DNA of 43,083 nt from Gemmatimonadota bacterium (GCA_002727195.1 PBWH01000030.1:1-43083), one strand, 5' to 3'; shown: positions 7,664 to 17,672, counted from the stretch's first letter. Translations and numbers: made by a program. Notes: generated from the sequence alone by a model not told the origin.

Positions 7664-10051
7664 TTGGCAAATCAGGCCAAAAAGGCGAAAAAGGCAGCAG
7701 CACCCAAGAAGAAACGCATCTACGAGGTCGCGCGAGAGTTCAACCTCTCAAGTGTCGCCATGGTCGAGGTGATCCGTGGGCTTGGGTTTGAGGCCAAGAA
7801 CCACATGGCCGTCTGCACAGACGACATGATCACCAAGGTCAAGAGCAAGTTCGAGGAGGAGCGCTCCGCTGCGCGGGAAGAGATCAAGCGCAAGGCCGAA
7901 CAGCAGAAGAAGCGCACTCGGGAGGCAGAGGCCCCGAAGAAGCAGCCAAAAGCAAAAGCGAAGAAGGCCACGACGCCCCTACCAACCGATGACAACATCC
8001 AGGTTGTCGAGATTCCAAAGGACACTCGTCCGAGTCGGAAGCCTCAGCAGGGCCGAGGCGGCGGCCAGGGACAGGGGCGCAGTGGTGGTCCGGCGCCCTC
8101 ACCACCCCCACCGCAGGGTGATCGCCGAGGTGGGCGAAAGCGTCGCCGCCGTAAAGGGAAGTCGGCTGTCGATCAGCGCGAGGTTGCCGAGAGTGTGCGG
8201 CGCACGATGGCGCAGATGTCGTCGGCCGGTTCCTCGAGGCGACGCAGACGTCGTCGCGATGACGGCGACACCGATGCCGAGGAAATTCAAGAACTGACGT
8301 TGAAGGTCAACGAGTTCACAACGGTCGGTGAGCTTGCTGAACTGATGGATGTACGTCCGACTGAGTTGATCACCGCCTGCCTCCAGATGGGGATGATGGT
8401 GACGATCAACCAGCGTCTCGATATGGATACCATCGAACTGGTCGCGGACGAGTTCAGTTACAAGGTCGAGAAGTTGGAAGAGGTTGCTGAAGAGATCATC
8501 GAAGAGCTAGACGAGGAGGTCGATGAAGCCAAGCTGCTTTCACGGCCTCCGGTGGTGACCGTGATGGGTCACGTCGACCACGGTAAAACATCGCTGCTCG
8601 ATTACATCCGTAGGACCAACGTCGTTGCCGGTGAGTCTGGCGGGATCACCCAGCACATCGGTGCATACCACGTTGAACTCGGAGGCGGTCGCATGGTCAC
8701 CTTCCTGGATACACCTGGTCACGAGGCCTTTACGGCGATGCGTGCCCGCGGTGCCCAGGTGACGGATGTTGTCGTTCTGATCGTAGCCGCCGACGACAGC
8801 GTGATGCCTCAGACGGTAGAGGCGATTGATCATGCGAAGGCAGCAGGTGTGCCGTTGTTCGTCGCGATCAACAAGGTCGACCTGCCGACGGCGAACATCG
8901 ACAAAATCAAGCGAGAACTGTCCGAATGCGAGGTCCTGGTCGAGGACTACGGCGGGCAGGTTCAGAGCTGTGAAATCTCGGCGATGACGGGACAGGGCGT
9001 AGACACCTTGCTCGAGATGCTGGCCCTCGAGACGGAATTGCTCGAACTGAAGGCGGCTGAAGATCGTCGGGCCAAGGGAACGATCGTTGAGTCCCGATTG
9101 GATCGCGGACGTGGTAATGTCGCGACAGTACTCGTGCAGGAAGGGACGCTCAAGGTCGGTGATCCGTTTATCACCGGGCTCTACAGCGGCCGGGTTCGCG
9201 CGATGCTCGATGAGCGTGGTCACAACGTCGAGGAAGCCGGACCGTCAGTGCCTGTTCAGGTCCTTGGATTGGACGGGCTGCCGCAAGCCGGCGATACCTT
9301 CCACGTTCTCGAGAACGACCGCCAGACGAGAGAAATCAGCCAGAAGCGTCAGCAACTCAGGCGCGAGCAGGACTTCCACAAGGTCCGTCGAGTAAGCCTG
9401 ACGGCCATCCACGACCAGATCGCCGCCGGTGAGGTGCAGGAACTCCGCATTATCATCAAGGGTGACGTAGACGGTTCGGTCGAGGCGCTTCAGGATGCCC
9501 TGCTTCAGATATCGAATGAAGAAGTGCAGCTGAACGTGATCAGCCGGGCCGTCGGTGCCATCACGGAGAACGACGTACTGCTGGCGACGGCTTCCGACGC
9601 GATCATCATCGGCTTCAACGTCAGGCCCGACGGTCGGGCGCGCGAGGTCGCTGCGGCCGAGCACGTCGATATCCGGATGTATCGAGTGATCTACGAGGCA
9701 GTCGAAGATGTGAAGGCCGCTCTGTCCGGTCTGCTCAAGCCGACTGTGGACGAGAGGGTCACGGGAGCGGCGGAGGTCCGTGAGACCTTCAACGTACCGC
9801 GCCTGGGTACGATCGCCGGTTGCCACGTCTCGGAAGGTGCGATCCAACGTTCCAGCACGGTCCGCCTGCTGCGCGACGGGGTCATCGTCTACGAGGGCAA
9901 TGTAGGATCGCTCCGTCGGTTCAAGGACGATGTTCGCGAAGTACAATCCGGCTTCGAGTGTGGTATCGGCATCGAGAACTTCACCGACATCAAAGTGGGT
10001 GATGTGATCGAGGCCTACGAGATGTTCGAGATCGAGCGTACGCTCGAGTAA
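7664..10051 (+). CDS. infB: translation initiation factor IF-2
   Basis: IF-2 is the GTPase that delivers initiator tRNA and promotes subunit joining. The start chosen is TTG 7664 (MANQAKKAKKAA): AGGAGG lies about 11 nt upstream, whereas the in-frame GTG at 7652 overlaps that site. The product has 795 residues. There are two IF2_N modules, about 15-65 (RIYEVAREFNL) and 210-262, joined by a basic Lys/Arg/Gly/Pro-rich linker (KRRRRKGKS). The G domain carries GHVDHGKT (about 302), DTPGHEAF and NKVD (about 402), followed by domains II-IV. It overlaps the DUF503 gene by one base (TAATG). Confidence 0.96.
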   Translation: MANQAKKAKKAAAPKKKRIYEVAREFNLSSVAMVEVIRGLGFEAKNHMAVCTDDMITKVKSKFEEERSAAREEIKRKAEQQKKRTREAEAPKKQPKAKAKKATTPLPTDDNIQVVEIPKDTRPSRKPQQGRGGGQGQGRSGGPAPSPPPPQGDRRGGRKRRRRKGKSAVDQREVAESVRRTMAQMSSAGSSRRRRRRRDDGDTDAEEIQELTLKVNEFTTVGELAELMDVRPTELITACLQMGMMVTINQRLDMDTIELVADEFSYKVEKLEEVAEEIIEELDEEVDEAKLLSRPPVVTVMGHVDHGKTSLLDYIRRTNVVAGESGGITQHIGAYHVELGGGRMVTFLDTPGHEAFTAMRARGAQVTDVVVLIVAADDSVMPQTVEAIDHAKAAGVPLFVAINKVDLPTANIDKIKRELSECEVLVEDYGGQVQSCEISAMTGQGVDTLLEMLALETELLELKAAEDRRAKGTIVESRLDRGRGNVATVLVQEGTLKVGDPFITGLYSGRVRAMLDERGHNVEEAGPSVPVQVLGLDGLPQAGDTFHVLENDRQTREISQKRQQLRREQDFHKVRRVSLTAIHDQIAAGEVQELRIIIKGDVDGSVEALQDALLQISNEEVQLNVISRAVGAITENDVLLATASDAIIIGFNVRPDGRAREVAAAEHVDIRMYRVIYEAVEDVKAALSGLLKPTVDERVTGAAEVRETFNVPRLGTIAGCHVSEGAIQRSSTVRLLRDGVIVYEGNVGSLRRFKDDVREVQSGFECGIGIENFTDIKVGDVIEAYEMFEIERTLE

Positions 10052-10332
10052 TGACCATCGGGTTCTGCCGGATGACGCTGTATCTCCCGACCGCAGGATC
10101 GTTGAAGGGAAAGCGATCGATCATCAAGAGTCTCATTGCTAGGACACGGCAAAAGTTGAACGTTTCCGTGGCCGAGATCGACGCAAACGATGTCTGGCAG
10201 AAAGCCGTGATCGGGGTTGCTGTTGTCGCGAACGAATCGGGGTTCGCGAACAGCGTACTTTCGAACGTTGTGAACCTGTTCGACGACGACCACGAGGTCG
10301 AGGTCGTCGAATGCGCAATCGAGATGCTTTAG
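10051..10332 (+). CDS. DUF503 (YlxP-like) protein
   Basis: A 93-residue DUF503 protein of the YlxP type, frequently encoded between infB and rbfA. The family signature LKGKRSIIKSLIAR and the VAEIDANDVWQ region are present. A role linked to 30S assembly or RNA binding is often assumed, but no function is established from sequence. The ATG shares its A with the infB stop codon, and rbfA begins 1 nt after the stop, so translation is probably coupled. Confidence 0.88.
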   Translation: MTIGFCRMTLYLPTAGSLKGKRSIIKSLIARTRQKLNVSVAEIDANDVWQKAVIGVAVVANESGFANSVLSNVVNLFDDDHEVEVVECAIEML

Positions 10333-10333
10333 C

Positions 10334-10717
10334 GTGAGTTCCTGGCGACCAGAAAGCGTCGGCCGATTCATCCAGCAGACGCTGAGCGAGCTGGTCCAGG
10401 CCAAGGTCAAGGACCCCAGGCTCGGATATGTGACTGTTACGGGGTGCCGTGTCTCCAAAGATCTGAAGGTCGCGCGTGTCTTTGTCAGCGTGATGGGGGA
10501 CGACGAGGAACGATCCGATTCGATGGATACGCTCAACCGGGCCGCCTCATTCCTCAGGCGCGAGCTCGCCGGTCAACTCAGGATGCGGCATACGCCTGAA
10601 CTGATCTTTGACTATGACGACTCGATAGAGCGTGGGTCGCGGATCACAAAGCTGTTGGATGACATCAAAGCAAGCGAGGAGTCGGGTCACGGAGCTCGGG
10701 ATACTGCCGATCGATAA
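10334..10717 (+). CDS. rbfA: 30S ribosome-binding factor RbfA
   Basis: RbfA is a cold-shock KH-fold factor that helps 16S 5'-end maturation. The 127-residue product has RPESVGRFIQQTLSELVQ at the N-terminus, VKDPRLGYVTVTGC, and LRMRHTPELIFDYDDSIERG at the end of the domain, all family hallmarks. The GTG start is 1 nt after the DUF503 stop. Its 3' end overlaps the probable truB start. Confidence 0.95.
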   Translation: MSSWRPESVGRFIQQTLSELVQAKVKDPRLGYVTVTGCRVSKDLKVARVFVSVMGDDEERSDSMDTLNRAASFLRRELAGQLRMRHTPELIFDYDDSIERGSRITKLLDDIKASEESGHGARDTADR

Positions 10718-11585
10718 GCCTGGAGGGATGACGTCACACGACGTCGTCGCTCGTGTTCGGAAGACGCTCGGCATCAAGAAGGTGGGGCACGCAGGTACCC
10801 TCGACCCGTTGGCGACCGGCGTCCTCGTTGTGTGTTTGGGCCGGGCAACCCGGCTGAGCGATTACCTGATGGGGCAGCGCAAGCGCTACGTCACGCGGGT
10901 CCGGCTCGGGGTGGAAACGAACACCCTGGACGCGGATGGCGAGGTGACGGCTAGATCACAAGTGCTGCCCGACGGGATCGAATCGATCGAAGCGGCGGCC
11001 AAACAGTTTCGCGGGACGATTCGCCAGGTTCCACCGATGTATTCCGCTCGAAAGGTGAGCGGGAAACGTCTCCACGAACTGGCAAGGGCGGGGAAGGTCG
11101 TGGAGCGGGAAGCACGAGACGTCGAGGTCGATTCCCTCGATATCCTCGATTACACCCCTCCTTTTCTCGATCTGGATGTTCGCTGTTCCAAAGGGACCTA
11201 CATTCGGTCGCTGGCGGCTGATCTCGGGCGTGCGCTCCGGTGCGGTGGCTCGGTAGAGACTCTGAGACGAACCGAGATCGGTCGGATTCAGGTGGATCAG
11301 TGTGTCGGTCTGGATCATCTGACGGCATCGTCGGTATCCCCAGCTCTGCTTGATCCATACGAAGCTCTGAGCGACCTCCAGGAATGCCGGCTCACCGATG
11401 AGGAGATCAATCGCTTCGCGCACGGGAACGAAGTCTCGGTGAGCAGCGAACCGACGGATGCGTGCCGGGTGACGGATGAGGCGGCTGCGTTCTGGGGAAT
11501 CGGGAAGGTCGGCCCTGACGGTCGGCTTCACCCCGTTTGCGTGTTGAGAGAGCAAGAGACGGTCCGTGAAACGCATCCGGCTTGA
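10659..11585 (+). CDS. truB: tRNA pseudouridine(55) synthase TruB
   Basis: TruB makes pseudouridine 55 in the T loop of tRNAs. The conserved core starts with GILPIDKPGGMTSHDVV, followed by the catalytic motif GHAGTLDPLATGVL, whose Asp is the nucleophile. The KRYVTRVRLG, VPPMYSARKVSGKRLHELAR and CSKGTYIRSLAADLG blocks complete the family pattern, and a PUA-like C-terminal segment follows. I chose ATG 10659, which overlaps rbfA by 59 nt and gives 308 residues. GTG 10632 is a longer alternative and lacks a good ribosome-binding site. The start is uncertain; the identity is not. Confidence 0.92.
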   Translation: MTSKQARSRVTELGILPIDKPGGMTSHDVVARVRKTLGIKKVGHAGTLDPLATGVLVVCLGRATRLSDYLMGQRKRYVTRVRLGVETNTLDADGEVTARSQVLPDGIESIEAAAKQFRGTIRQVPPMYSARKVSGKRLHELARAGKVVEREARDVEVDSLDILDYTPPFLDLDVRCSKGTYIRSLAADLGRALRCGGSVETLRRTEIGRIQVDQCVGLDHLTASSVSPALLDPYEALSDLQECRLTDEEINRFAHGNEVSVSSEPTDACRVTDEAAAFWGIGKVGPDGRLHPVCVLREQETVRETHPA

Positions 11586-12510
11586 GTCCCGTTACGCGAT
11601 CGACAGGGCGGTGGTAACAGTCGGGTCATTCGACGGAACCCACATCGGACACCAGGCCGTTGTGGAAGAGGTCCGGACAAAAGCTCTGGATCGCGACGGC
11701 GCTTCCGTTGTCGTGACCTTCGATCCGCATCCTAGGCACGTCATCTCTCCGGAGACGGCACCGAGCCTCCTGACGTCGCTGGAGGAAAAAACGACAGCGT
11801 TCGAACGGATGGGTCTGGATCTGCTGGCGGTGGTACCGTTTACCCACGACCTGCGCGGCCTGACCCCTGAGGCATTTGTCGAGCGATTCTTGGTCGACTA
11901 TCTTGGCGTCGATGGCATCGTGCTCGGCTACGATCACGGGTTTGGTCGGGATCGCTCGGGGGATGTCGCGACGATGCGGAAGCTGGGCGATCGTCACGGC
12001 TTCGACGTGATCTCCATTCCACCGACGTTGTTGGATGGCGAGCCCGTCAGCAGCACGCGGGTTAGAGAGTGTATCGAGGCAGGTCAGATTGAGGCTGCCG
12101 CACGGCTTCTGGGCTCGGGATATCCGGTCTCGGGACTCGTGGGAACCGGAGATGGACGCGGCCGGACCATCGGTTTCCCGACGGCCAACATCGCTTTCGC
12201 CGAGGCGAAGTTGCTCCCCCCCGACGGTGTCTACGCAGGACGGACCCGGGTGAACGGAGAGGTTTACAAGGCAGTCGTCAACCTCGGGACACGGCCTACG
12301 TTCGGCGTCAGGGAGCGCCAGTTCGAGGCACACCTGCTGGACTATCGGGGCAACCTGTATGATCAGTTTATGTCCGTCGAACTGATGACCCGGCTTCGAC
12401 CGGAGCAGAAGTTCGATGGGATCGAATCACTGAAAGAACAAATCAATCTGGACATCGAGGAGGCGAGGTGCCGACTCGACGCGACTGGCATCCCAACGGA
12501 TGCCAACTAA
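11566..12510 (+). CDS. ribF: bifunctional riboflavin kinase / FMN adenylyltransferase
   Basis: RibF converts riboflavin to FMN and then FAD. The N-terminal FAD synthetase domain (about 1-185) has VGSFDGTHIGHQ, a variant of the usual GNFDGVHLGHQ, and the HGFGRDRSGD and STRVRECIEAG motifs. The C-terminal riboflavin kinase domain (about 186-310) has GDGRGRTIGFPTANI and the GVYAG and NLGTRPTFG strands. The GTG start lies inside the truB 3' end (20-nt overlap), so the two genes are coupled. Its place between truB and rpsO is the classic order. Confidence 0.95.
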   Translation: MKRIRLESRYAIDRAVVTVGSFDGTHIGHQAVVEEVRTKALDRDGASVVVTFDPHPRHVISPETAPSLLTSLEEKTTAFERMGLDLLAVVPFTHDLRGLTPEAFVERFLVDYLGVDGIVLGYDHGFGRDRSGDVATMRKLGDRHGFDVISIPPTLLDGEPVSSTRVRECIEAGQIEAAARLLGSGYPVSGLVGTGDGRGRTIGFPTANIAFAEAKLLPPDGVYAGRTRVNGEVYKAVVNLGTRPTFGVRERQFEAHLLDYRGNLYDQFMSVELMTRLRPEQKFDGIESLKEQINLDIEEARCRLDATGIPTDAN

Positions 12511-12536
12511 CCGCAGTACTGACGGAGGACCAGAAG

Positions 12537-12806
12537 TTGGCACTGACTAACGAAGAAAAAGCCGGCATCATCGCCGAGCACAAGATCAACGATCAGGATA
12601 CCGGGTCGGCGGCGGTTCAGATCGCCACGCTGACCAAGCGGATCCAGGATCTGACGGATCACTTCGAGCACCATAAGAAGGACCACCACTCTCGTCGTGG
12701 TCTCCTGAAGCTCGTGGGACGTCGTCGTCGCCTGATGCGCTACATGGAAAAGAACGACCTGGACAGCTACCGGGCCCTGACCGAAAAGCTCGGAATCCGC
12801 GGCTAG
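12537..12806 (+). CDS. rpsO: 30S ribosomal protein S15
   Basis: S15 binds the central domain of 16S rRNA early in 30S assembly. The likely start is TTG 12537, 8 nt after GGAGG (12524-12528), giving 89 residues, the standard length. The longer upstream frame gives a non-homologous N-terminus. Motifs: DTGSAAVQIATLTKRI, LTDHFEHHKKDHHSRRGLLKLVGRR and the terminal TEKLGIRG. It is followed after 97 nt by pnp, the usual neighbour. Confidence 0.95.
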   Translation: MALTNEEKAGIIAEHKINDQDTGSAAVQIATLTKRIQDLTDHFEHHKKDHHSRRGLLKLVGRRRRLMRYMEKNDLDSYRALTEKLGIRG

Positions 12807-12903
12807 GTCAAAGACATACCATCCGCACCGTAATCCGGCAAAAAAACACTCCCCCCAAATCACTGTAGAGCTGGAGGAGACGCGTGCGCGTAGGAGGAAA
12901 GAA

Positions 12904-15030
12904 ATGATAGAGAAGTCCGAGATGGAACTCGGGGGGCGTACGCTGTCGATAGAGACGGGGCACGTTGCCAAGCAGGCGAACGGATCGGCCTGGATGCGCT
13001 ACGGGGACACGATTGTACTCGTGACAACCGTCGCATCGGACAAGGAAGCCGATCTTCCGTTTTTCGCGCTCACCGTGGACTATCGAGAGAAGATGTATGC
13101 CGGCGGACGAATCCCCGGCAACTTCTTCAAGCGAGAGGGGCGCCCTTCAACGGGTGAGACCCTCCATGCCCGCCTGATCGACCACTCCATCCGTCCGCTG
13201 TTCCCGCTTACCAAAGTCGAGACTCAGGTCTATGTGACGGTTCTGTCCTTTGATGGACAGAACGATCCGAGCGTACTTGCCCTGAACGGCGCGAGCGCGG
13301 CGGTTATGCTGTCGGACATCCCGTTCCTGGGGCCGATCGGCGCTGTACGCCTGGGACGCATCGACGGTGAGTTCGTGGTCAATCCGACGTATGAAGAGTT
13401 GGAAGAGAGCGACATCAACATGGTTCTCACCGGTACCGAAGATTCGATCATCGGGGTCGAAGGTGAGTTCCACGAGGTCAAGGACGACGAGGTTTTCAAA
13501 GCCTTCGAGGTCGGTCACGAAGCGATCAAAAAGCTGGTCGACTTCCAGAAGGAACTTGTCGAGCGCGCAGGCAAGCCCAAGCGGGAAGTGGTCGAAGTGG
13601 AACGCGATGAGGATCTTGCCAAGGTCGTCGCTGATCTGGTCACCGATCGCGTCAAGGAAGCGAACCGGCTTCCGGTGAAGGAAGACCGCGCGACGACGCT
13701 CTCCAAGCTGAAGGACGAAGTGCTCGAGAAGCTCGAAGAGGAGTACCCTGAGCGCGAAAAGGACATCGGCGAAGAAATCTACCAGATCACGAAAGAGGAC
13801 ATGCGTAGCATGATCCTCGACGACAAGACACGCATCGACGGGCGTTCGCTTGACGAGGTTCGCCCGGTTTCGATCGATCTGGGCATCCTGCCTCGGGCGC
13901 ACGGTTCGGCCATCTTTACGCGTGGTCAAACGCAGGCGCTGTGTGCGACCACGCTGGGTAGCAAGATGGACACCCGCATGGTGGACGACCTGGAAGGAAA
14001 GTCGTTCAAGAGCTTCATGCTCGACTACAACTTCCCGTCATACAGCGTCGGTGAAGTGCGTCGTCCCAGCGGCCCGGGACGTCGGGAAATCGGACACGGT
14101 GCGCTCGCCGAGAAGGCGATCGAGCCGGTTGTTCCCGCAGAAGATCACTTCCCGTACACCATCCGCGTCGTGTCGGAGATCCTGGAAGCGAACAGCTCAT
14201 CCTCGATGGCGTCTGTTTGCGGCGGCTCTCTGGCTCTGATGGATGCCGGTGTTCCGATCAAAACGCCTGTCGCGGGTGCCGGTGTCGGTCTCGTGATGGA
14301 CGATGAGCGCTGGGAGGTCCTGACGGACATCCTGGGCGAAGAAGATCACTTGGGCGACATGGATCTCAAGATCACGGGAACGCAGGACGGTCTTACCGGG
14401 ATCCAGATGGACATCAAGATCGGCGGTGTCAGCTTCGAGATCCTGCAGGTGGCGTTCGAGCGTGCTCGTGGGGCGCTGAATCACATCCTAGGCAAGATGG
14501 AAGAGGCGATCAGCACGCCGCGCGAAAGTCTGTCCGAGTTTGCGCCGCGGATCCTGTCAATCAAGATCGATCCGTCCAAGATCGGTATCGTGATCGGTCC
14601 TGGTGGCAAGATGATCCGTTCGATCGAAGAGATCGGTGTTACCGTCTCCGTCGAGGATGATGGCCTGATCACCGTGACTTCGGTCGACGCGACCGCCGGT
14701 GAAGAGGCTATGGACGTGATCCGGTCGCTGGTCGAGGACCCGGAGGTCGGCAAGACCTACTCGGGGACTGTGAAACGCGTGACTGACTTTGGCGCGTTTA
14801 TCGAGATTCTGCCGGGAAAGGACGGGCTCTGCCACATTTCCGAGCTTGAGCACTACCGTGTTCGGAAGGTCGAGGACGTACTGAAAGAAGGCGACGAGAC
14901 AGAGGTCAAGGTGATTGGCATCGACGATCAGGGGAAAATCCGACTTAGCCGGAAAGTGCTTCTTGACCCGCCCGAGGAGGGCGAGGGAGATGCTGAGCCC
15001 GCGAATGGCAAAGGCCGAGGTCGGAGATAG
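12904..15030 (+). CDS. pnp: polyribonucleotide nucleotidyltransferase (PNPase)
   Basis: PNPase degrades RNA 3' to 5' by phosphorolysis and is a core degradosome enzyme. The 708-residue product contains two RNase PH-like domains joined by a helical domain (about 240-310). The second has FTRGQTQAL, PSYSVGEVRRPSGPGRREIGHG and SILEANSSSSMASVCGGSLA-type catalytic segments. A KH domain (IGIVIGPGGKMIRSI, about 558) and an S1 domain (GTVKRVTDFGAFIEI, about 620) close the protein, followed by a short Gly/Arg-rich tail. The ATG is preceded by AGGAGGAA. Confidence 0.96.
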   Translation: MIEKSEMELGGRTLSIETGHVAKQANGSAWMRYGDTIVLVTTVASDKEADLPFFALTVDYREKMYAGGRIPGNFFKREGRPSTGETLHARLIDHSIRPLFPLTKVETQVYVTVLSFDGQNDPSVLALNGASAAVMLSDIPFLGPIGAVRLGRIDGEFVVNPTYEELEESDINMVLTGTEDSIIGVEGEFHEVKDDEVFKAFEVGHEAIKKLVDFQKELVERAGKPKREVVEVERDEDLAKVVADLVTDRVKEANRLPVKEDRATTLSKLKDEVLEKLEEEYPEREKDIGEEIYQITKEDMRSMILDDKTRIDGRSLDEVRPVSIDLGILPRAHGSAIFTRGQTQALCATTLGSKMDTRMVDDLEGKSFKSFMLDYNFPSYSVGEVRRPSGPGRREIGHGALAEKAIEPVVPAEDHFPYTIRVVSEILEANSSSSMASVCGGSLALMDAGVPIKTPVAGAGVGLVMDDERWEVLTDILGEEDHLGDMDLKITGTQDGLTGIQMDIKIGGVSFEILQVAFERARGALNHILGKMEEAISTPRESLSEFAPRILSIKIDPSKIGIVIGPGGKMIRSIEEIGVTVSVEDDGLITVTSVDATAGEEAMDVIRSLVEDPEVGKTYSGTVKRVTDFGAFIEILPGKDGLCHISELEHYRVRKVEDVLKEGDETEVKVIGIDDQGKIRLSRKVLLDPPEEGEGDAEPANGKGRGRR

Positions 15031-15058
15031 GTCTGTTAGGCCAACCATCGGAATACCG

Positions 15059-15090
15059 AAAAAGACGACCGGGAAGCCGGTCGTCTTTTT
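15059..15090 (+). terminator. strong intrinsic terminator after pnp
   Basis: A 14-bp perfect inverted repeat (AAAAAGACGACCGG / CCGGTCGTCTTTTT) with a GAAG loop; the 3' arm supplies the U-tract. The next start codon lies only 18 nt downstream, leaving no room for a separate promoter, so it may be a partial terminator within a pnp-peptidase transcript. Confidence 0.9.
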
Positions 15091-15108
15091 CTCTTTCCGC
15101 ACAAGGCT

Positions 15109-16341
15109 ATGCCTGATCTTTACAAGCAAACAGTCATAGAACCCGATGGCCCGACAGTGGCCACCGAGTCGGTTGATGGTGTGCGGTCAGTCTCACTCGG
15201 ACTTTGGGTCCGGGTCGGCGCACGAGATGAGAACCCGGAGCAACACGGGATCTCCCATTTCGTCGAACACGCCGTGTTCAAGGGGACGACGTCACGGGAC
15301 CGCTTCGACATTGCGAACAGTCTGGAATCGCTCGGGGGAAGTCTGGATGCCTTCACCAGTCGGGATGTGACGTGCTACCACGCGCGCTGTCTGGATGAGC
15401 ACCTTGAGATCGGGCTCGATGTGTTGGCCGACCTTGTCCAGAATGCGACCTTCGAACCGGCGGAGATCGAGAAGGAACGACGGGTCATCCTCGAGGAGAT
15501 CCAGAGTGTCGAAGATACGCCTGAAGACCTGATTCACGACCTGTTTGCCAAGTCCGTATGGGGGCGGCACCCCGTGGGGGCACCCATCCTGGGCACCTCC
15601 GAATCCGTAAAGGCAATCGACTGCGACGCCTTGGCGCGGTTTACGGGCGAGCACTATCGGCCGGGAAACGTGATCATCACGGCGGCGGGGAACCTGGATC
15701 ACGAACGGGTGGTGGACAGCGTAAGGGAGAAGTTCCAGGGAGCGGAGTTGGCAGACCACGTCCTAAGTCGATCGCAACCGAAGCACGCTCCCAAGTCCTA
15801 CCAACACTACCACCGGGATATCGGTCAGACGCATTACTGCCTGGGAACGACGTCGTGGTCGTATGTACACCCGCGGCAGTATGATCTCCTGGTGGCCAAC
15901 GCTGTCCTTGGCGGGGGCATGACCTCCCGGCTCTTTCAGGAGATCCGGGAGAAACGGGGCCTCGCGTACTCAGTTTATTCCTATGTTGAAACATTGGAAG
16001 ACACAGGCCTCTTCAGCACGTACATGGCTTGCGATCGATCACGGCTCAAGGAGGCGGCTGACGTCGTCTGGAGCGAGTTGATCGCGTTGAAGGAGTCGGG
16101 GATCACGCAGGCCGAGCTGTCGAGCGCCAAGGCTCAACTGAAGGGAGAGCTGATCCTGGGTGCCGAGAGCATGAGTCACCGGATGAGCAATCTCGCCTAC
16201 GACAAGATGTATCTACAGCGGTATCTCCCCCTCGAGCAGACCTTGCAGGAGATCGAAAACGTGACGCTCGAAGGGGTGTGGAACGCCTGTCAGACGATGC
16301 ACGACGAGAGTCGCATGCATCAGGTTACTGTTGGCCCTTAG
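15109..16341 (+). CDS. M16 family zinc metallopeptidase (processing-peptidase-like)
   Basis: A 410-residue insulinase/mitochondrial-processing-peptidase-like protein. The inverted zinc motif HxxEH is HFVEH (His50, Glu53, His54), and the distal zinc ligand is in ERRVILEEI (about Glu129/130) at the expected 75-residue spacing. The C-terminal half has the R/Y-type motif region [20 protein letters not shown]. Proteins of this kind lie next to pnp in many bacteria. No signal peptide is visible, so it is probably cytoplasmic. Substrate unknown. It starts 18 nt after the pnp terminator. Confidence 0.92.
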   Translation: MPDLYKQTVIEPDGPTVATESVDGVRSVSLGLWVRVGARDENPEQHGISHFVEHAVFKGTTSRDRFDIANSLESLGGSLDAFTSRDVTCYHARCLDEHLEIGLDVLADLVQNATFEPAEIEKERRVILEEIQSVEDTPEDLIHDLFAKSVWGRHPVGAPILGTSESVKAIDCDALARFTGEHYRPGNVIITAAGNLDHERVVDSVREKFQGAELADHVLSRSQPKHAPKSYQHYHRDIGQTHYCLGTTSWSYVHPRQYDLLVANAVLGGGMTSRLFQEIREKRGLAYSVYSYVETLEDTGLFSTYMACDRSRLKEAADVVWSELIALKESGITQAELSSAKAQLKGELILGAESMSHRMSNLAYDKMYLQRYLPLEQTLQEIENVTLEGVWNACQTMHDESRMHQVTVGP

Positions 16342-16376
16342 GATCAGGCGCCGGGGAGAGGGACTGGAGGAACGCA

Positions 16377-17672
16377 TTGCCTGAATTGATCCGCATCGCA
16401 GATGTCGCCCAGTACGACGGTCAGGAGATATGCATCCAAGGCTGGCTATACAACAAGCGGTCGAGCGGTAAGCTCCACTTCCTGCAGGTCAGGGATGGGT
16501 CCGCGACGATCCAGTGCGTTGTGTTCAACGGGGAAGTCGAAGAAGCGACCTTCGAAGCCGCGGGATCCCTGACGCAAGAGAGCTCGATCGAAATCGTGGG
16601 GACCGTAAGAGAAGACGCCCGTTCTCCACTGGGCTACGAGGTCGGCGTGGTCGATATCGTCGTCCTGCAGGAAGCCGCGCCCTATCCGATTACGCCAAAG
16701 GAACACGGGACCGCGTTCCTGATGGATCACCGTCACCTCTGGCTGAGGTCGTCCCGCCAGCACACGATCATGCGGATCCGCAGCACGATCATCAAAGCGG
16801 CACGAGACTACTTCGACGACAACGACTTTGTCCTGGTCGATGCCCCGATCTTCACGCCGAACGCCTGCGAGGGGACGACGACACTCTTCGAGACCGAGTA
16901 TTTTGGTGACCGAGCCTATCTGACTCAGAGCGGCCAGCTCTACGCAGAGGCGGCGGCCATGGCTTTCGGGAAGGTGTACTGTTTCGGTCCGACTTTCCGG
17001 GCAGAGAAGTCGAAGACCCGTCGACATCTGACCGAGTTCTGGATGATCGAGCCCGAAGTCGCATACATGGATCTCGATGGGGATATGGAGCTGGCGGAGG
17101 ATTTCATCTGCTCGATTGTGGAACGCGTCCTCGAGAAACATCGTGACGATCTCGAGTCGCTGGAACGCGACGTGACTGCCCTCGAGCGAATCCAAAAGCC
17201 GTTTCCTCGTGTCTCGTATTCAGAAGCGGTCGAGCGCCTGAAGGAGCTGGGTGTCGAGCACGAGTGGGGGAAAGACTTTGGTGGAGATGAGGAAACGGTG
17301 TTGGCCGAGTCGTTTGACCGGCCGGTGATCGTCCATCGTTACCCATCCGAGATTAAGGCCTTCTACATGAAGGCTGATCCCGAAGCGCCCAAGCAGGCAC
17401 TGTGTATGGACGTACTGGCACCTGAGGGGTATGGCGAGATCATCGGCGGGGGCCAGCGAGAGGACGATCTCGACGTTCTGGAACGGAAGATCGCAGAGCA
17501 CGAACTCTCGGATGAGGCTTTCAGTTGGTATCTCGACCTGCGGCGCTACGGCTCGGTTCCGCACGCCGGGTTCGGGTTGGGAATCGAACGCACCGTCGCG
17601 TGGCTGTGCGGTCTCCCTCACGTTCGAGAGACAATCCCATTCCCCAGGATGCTGCAGCGTTTGTCGCCATAA
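16377..17672 (+). CDS. asnS: asparaginyl-tRNA synthetase
   Basis: AsnRS charges tRNA-Asn. The start is TTG 16377, 6 nt after GGAGG (16366-16370); the frame is open further upstream but that stretch overlaps the peptidase gene in another frame and is not conserved-looking. The product has 431 residues: an N-terminal OB fold (about 12-110, with [20 protein letters not shown]), then a class II core with [25 protein letters not shown] motif 2 and [15 protein letters not shown] motif 3. The AsnRS-type substrate region is [14 protein letters not shown]. It lies 30 nt upstream of leuS. Confidence 0.94.
   Translation: MPELIRIADVAQYDGQEICIQGWLYNKRSSGKLHFLQVRDGSATIQCVVFNGEVEEATFEAAGSLTQESSIEIVGTVREDARSPLGYEVGVVDIVVLQEAAPYPITPKEHGTAFLMDHRHLWLRSSRQHTIMRIRSTIIKAARDYFDDNDFVLVDAPIFTPNACEGTTTLFETEYFGDRAYLTQSGQLYAEAAAMAFGKVYCFGPTFRAEKSKTRRHLTEFWMIEPEVAYMDLDGDMELAEDFICSIVERVLEKHRDDLESLERDVTALERIQKPFPRVSYSEAVERLKELGVEHEWGKDFGGDEETVLAESFDRPVIVHRYPSEIKAFYMKADPEAPKQALCMDVLAPEGYGEIIGGGQREDDLDVLERKIAEHELSDEAFSWYLDLRRYGSVPHAGFGLGIERTVAWLCGLPHVRETIPFPRMLQRLSP

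Noticed and set aside
8540..9223. Minus-strand frame opposite infB
   Set aside because: Shadow frame inside the IF-2 G domain.
12807..12903. rpsO-pnp spacer as an E. coli-like RNase III autoregulatory hairpin
   Set aside because: Only a short ACGCG-TG-CGCGT palindrome is visible; no long stem like that of E. coli pnp.
13147..13929. 260-codon minus-strand frame opposite pnp
   Set aside because: Shadow of PNPase coding sequence; no start signals or motifs.
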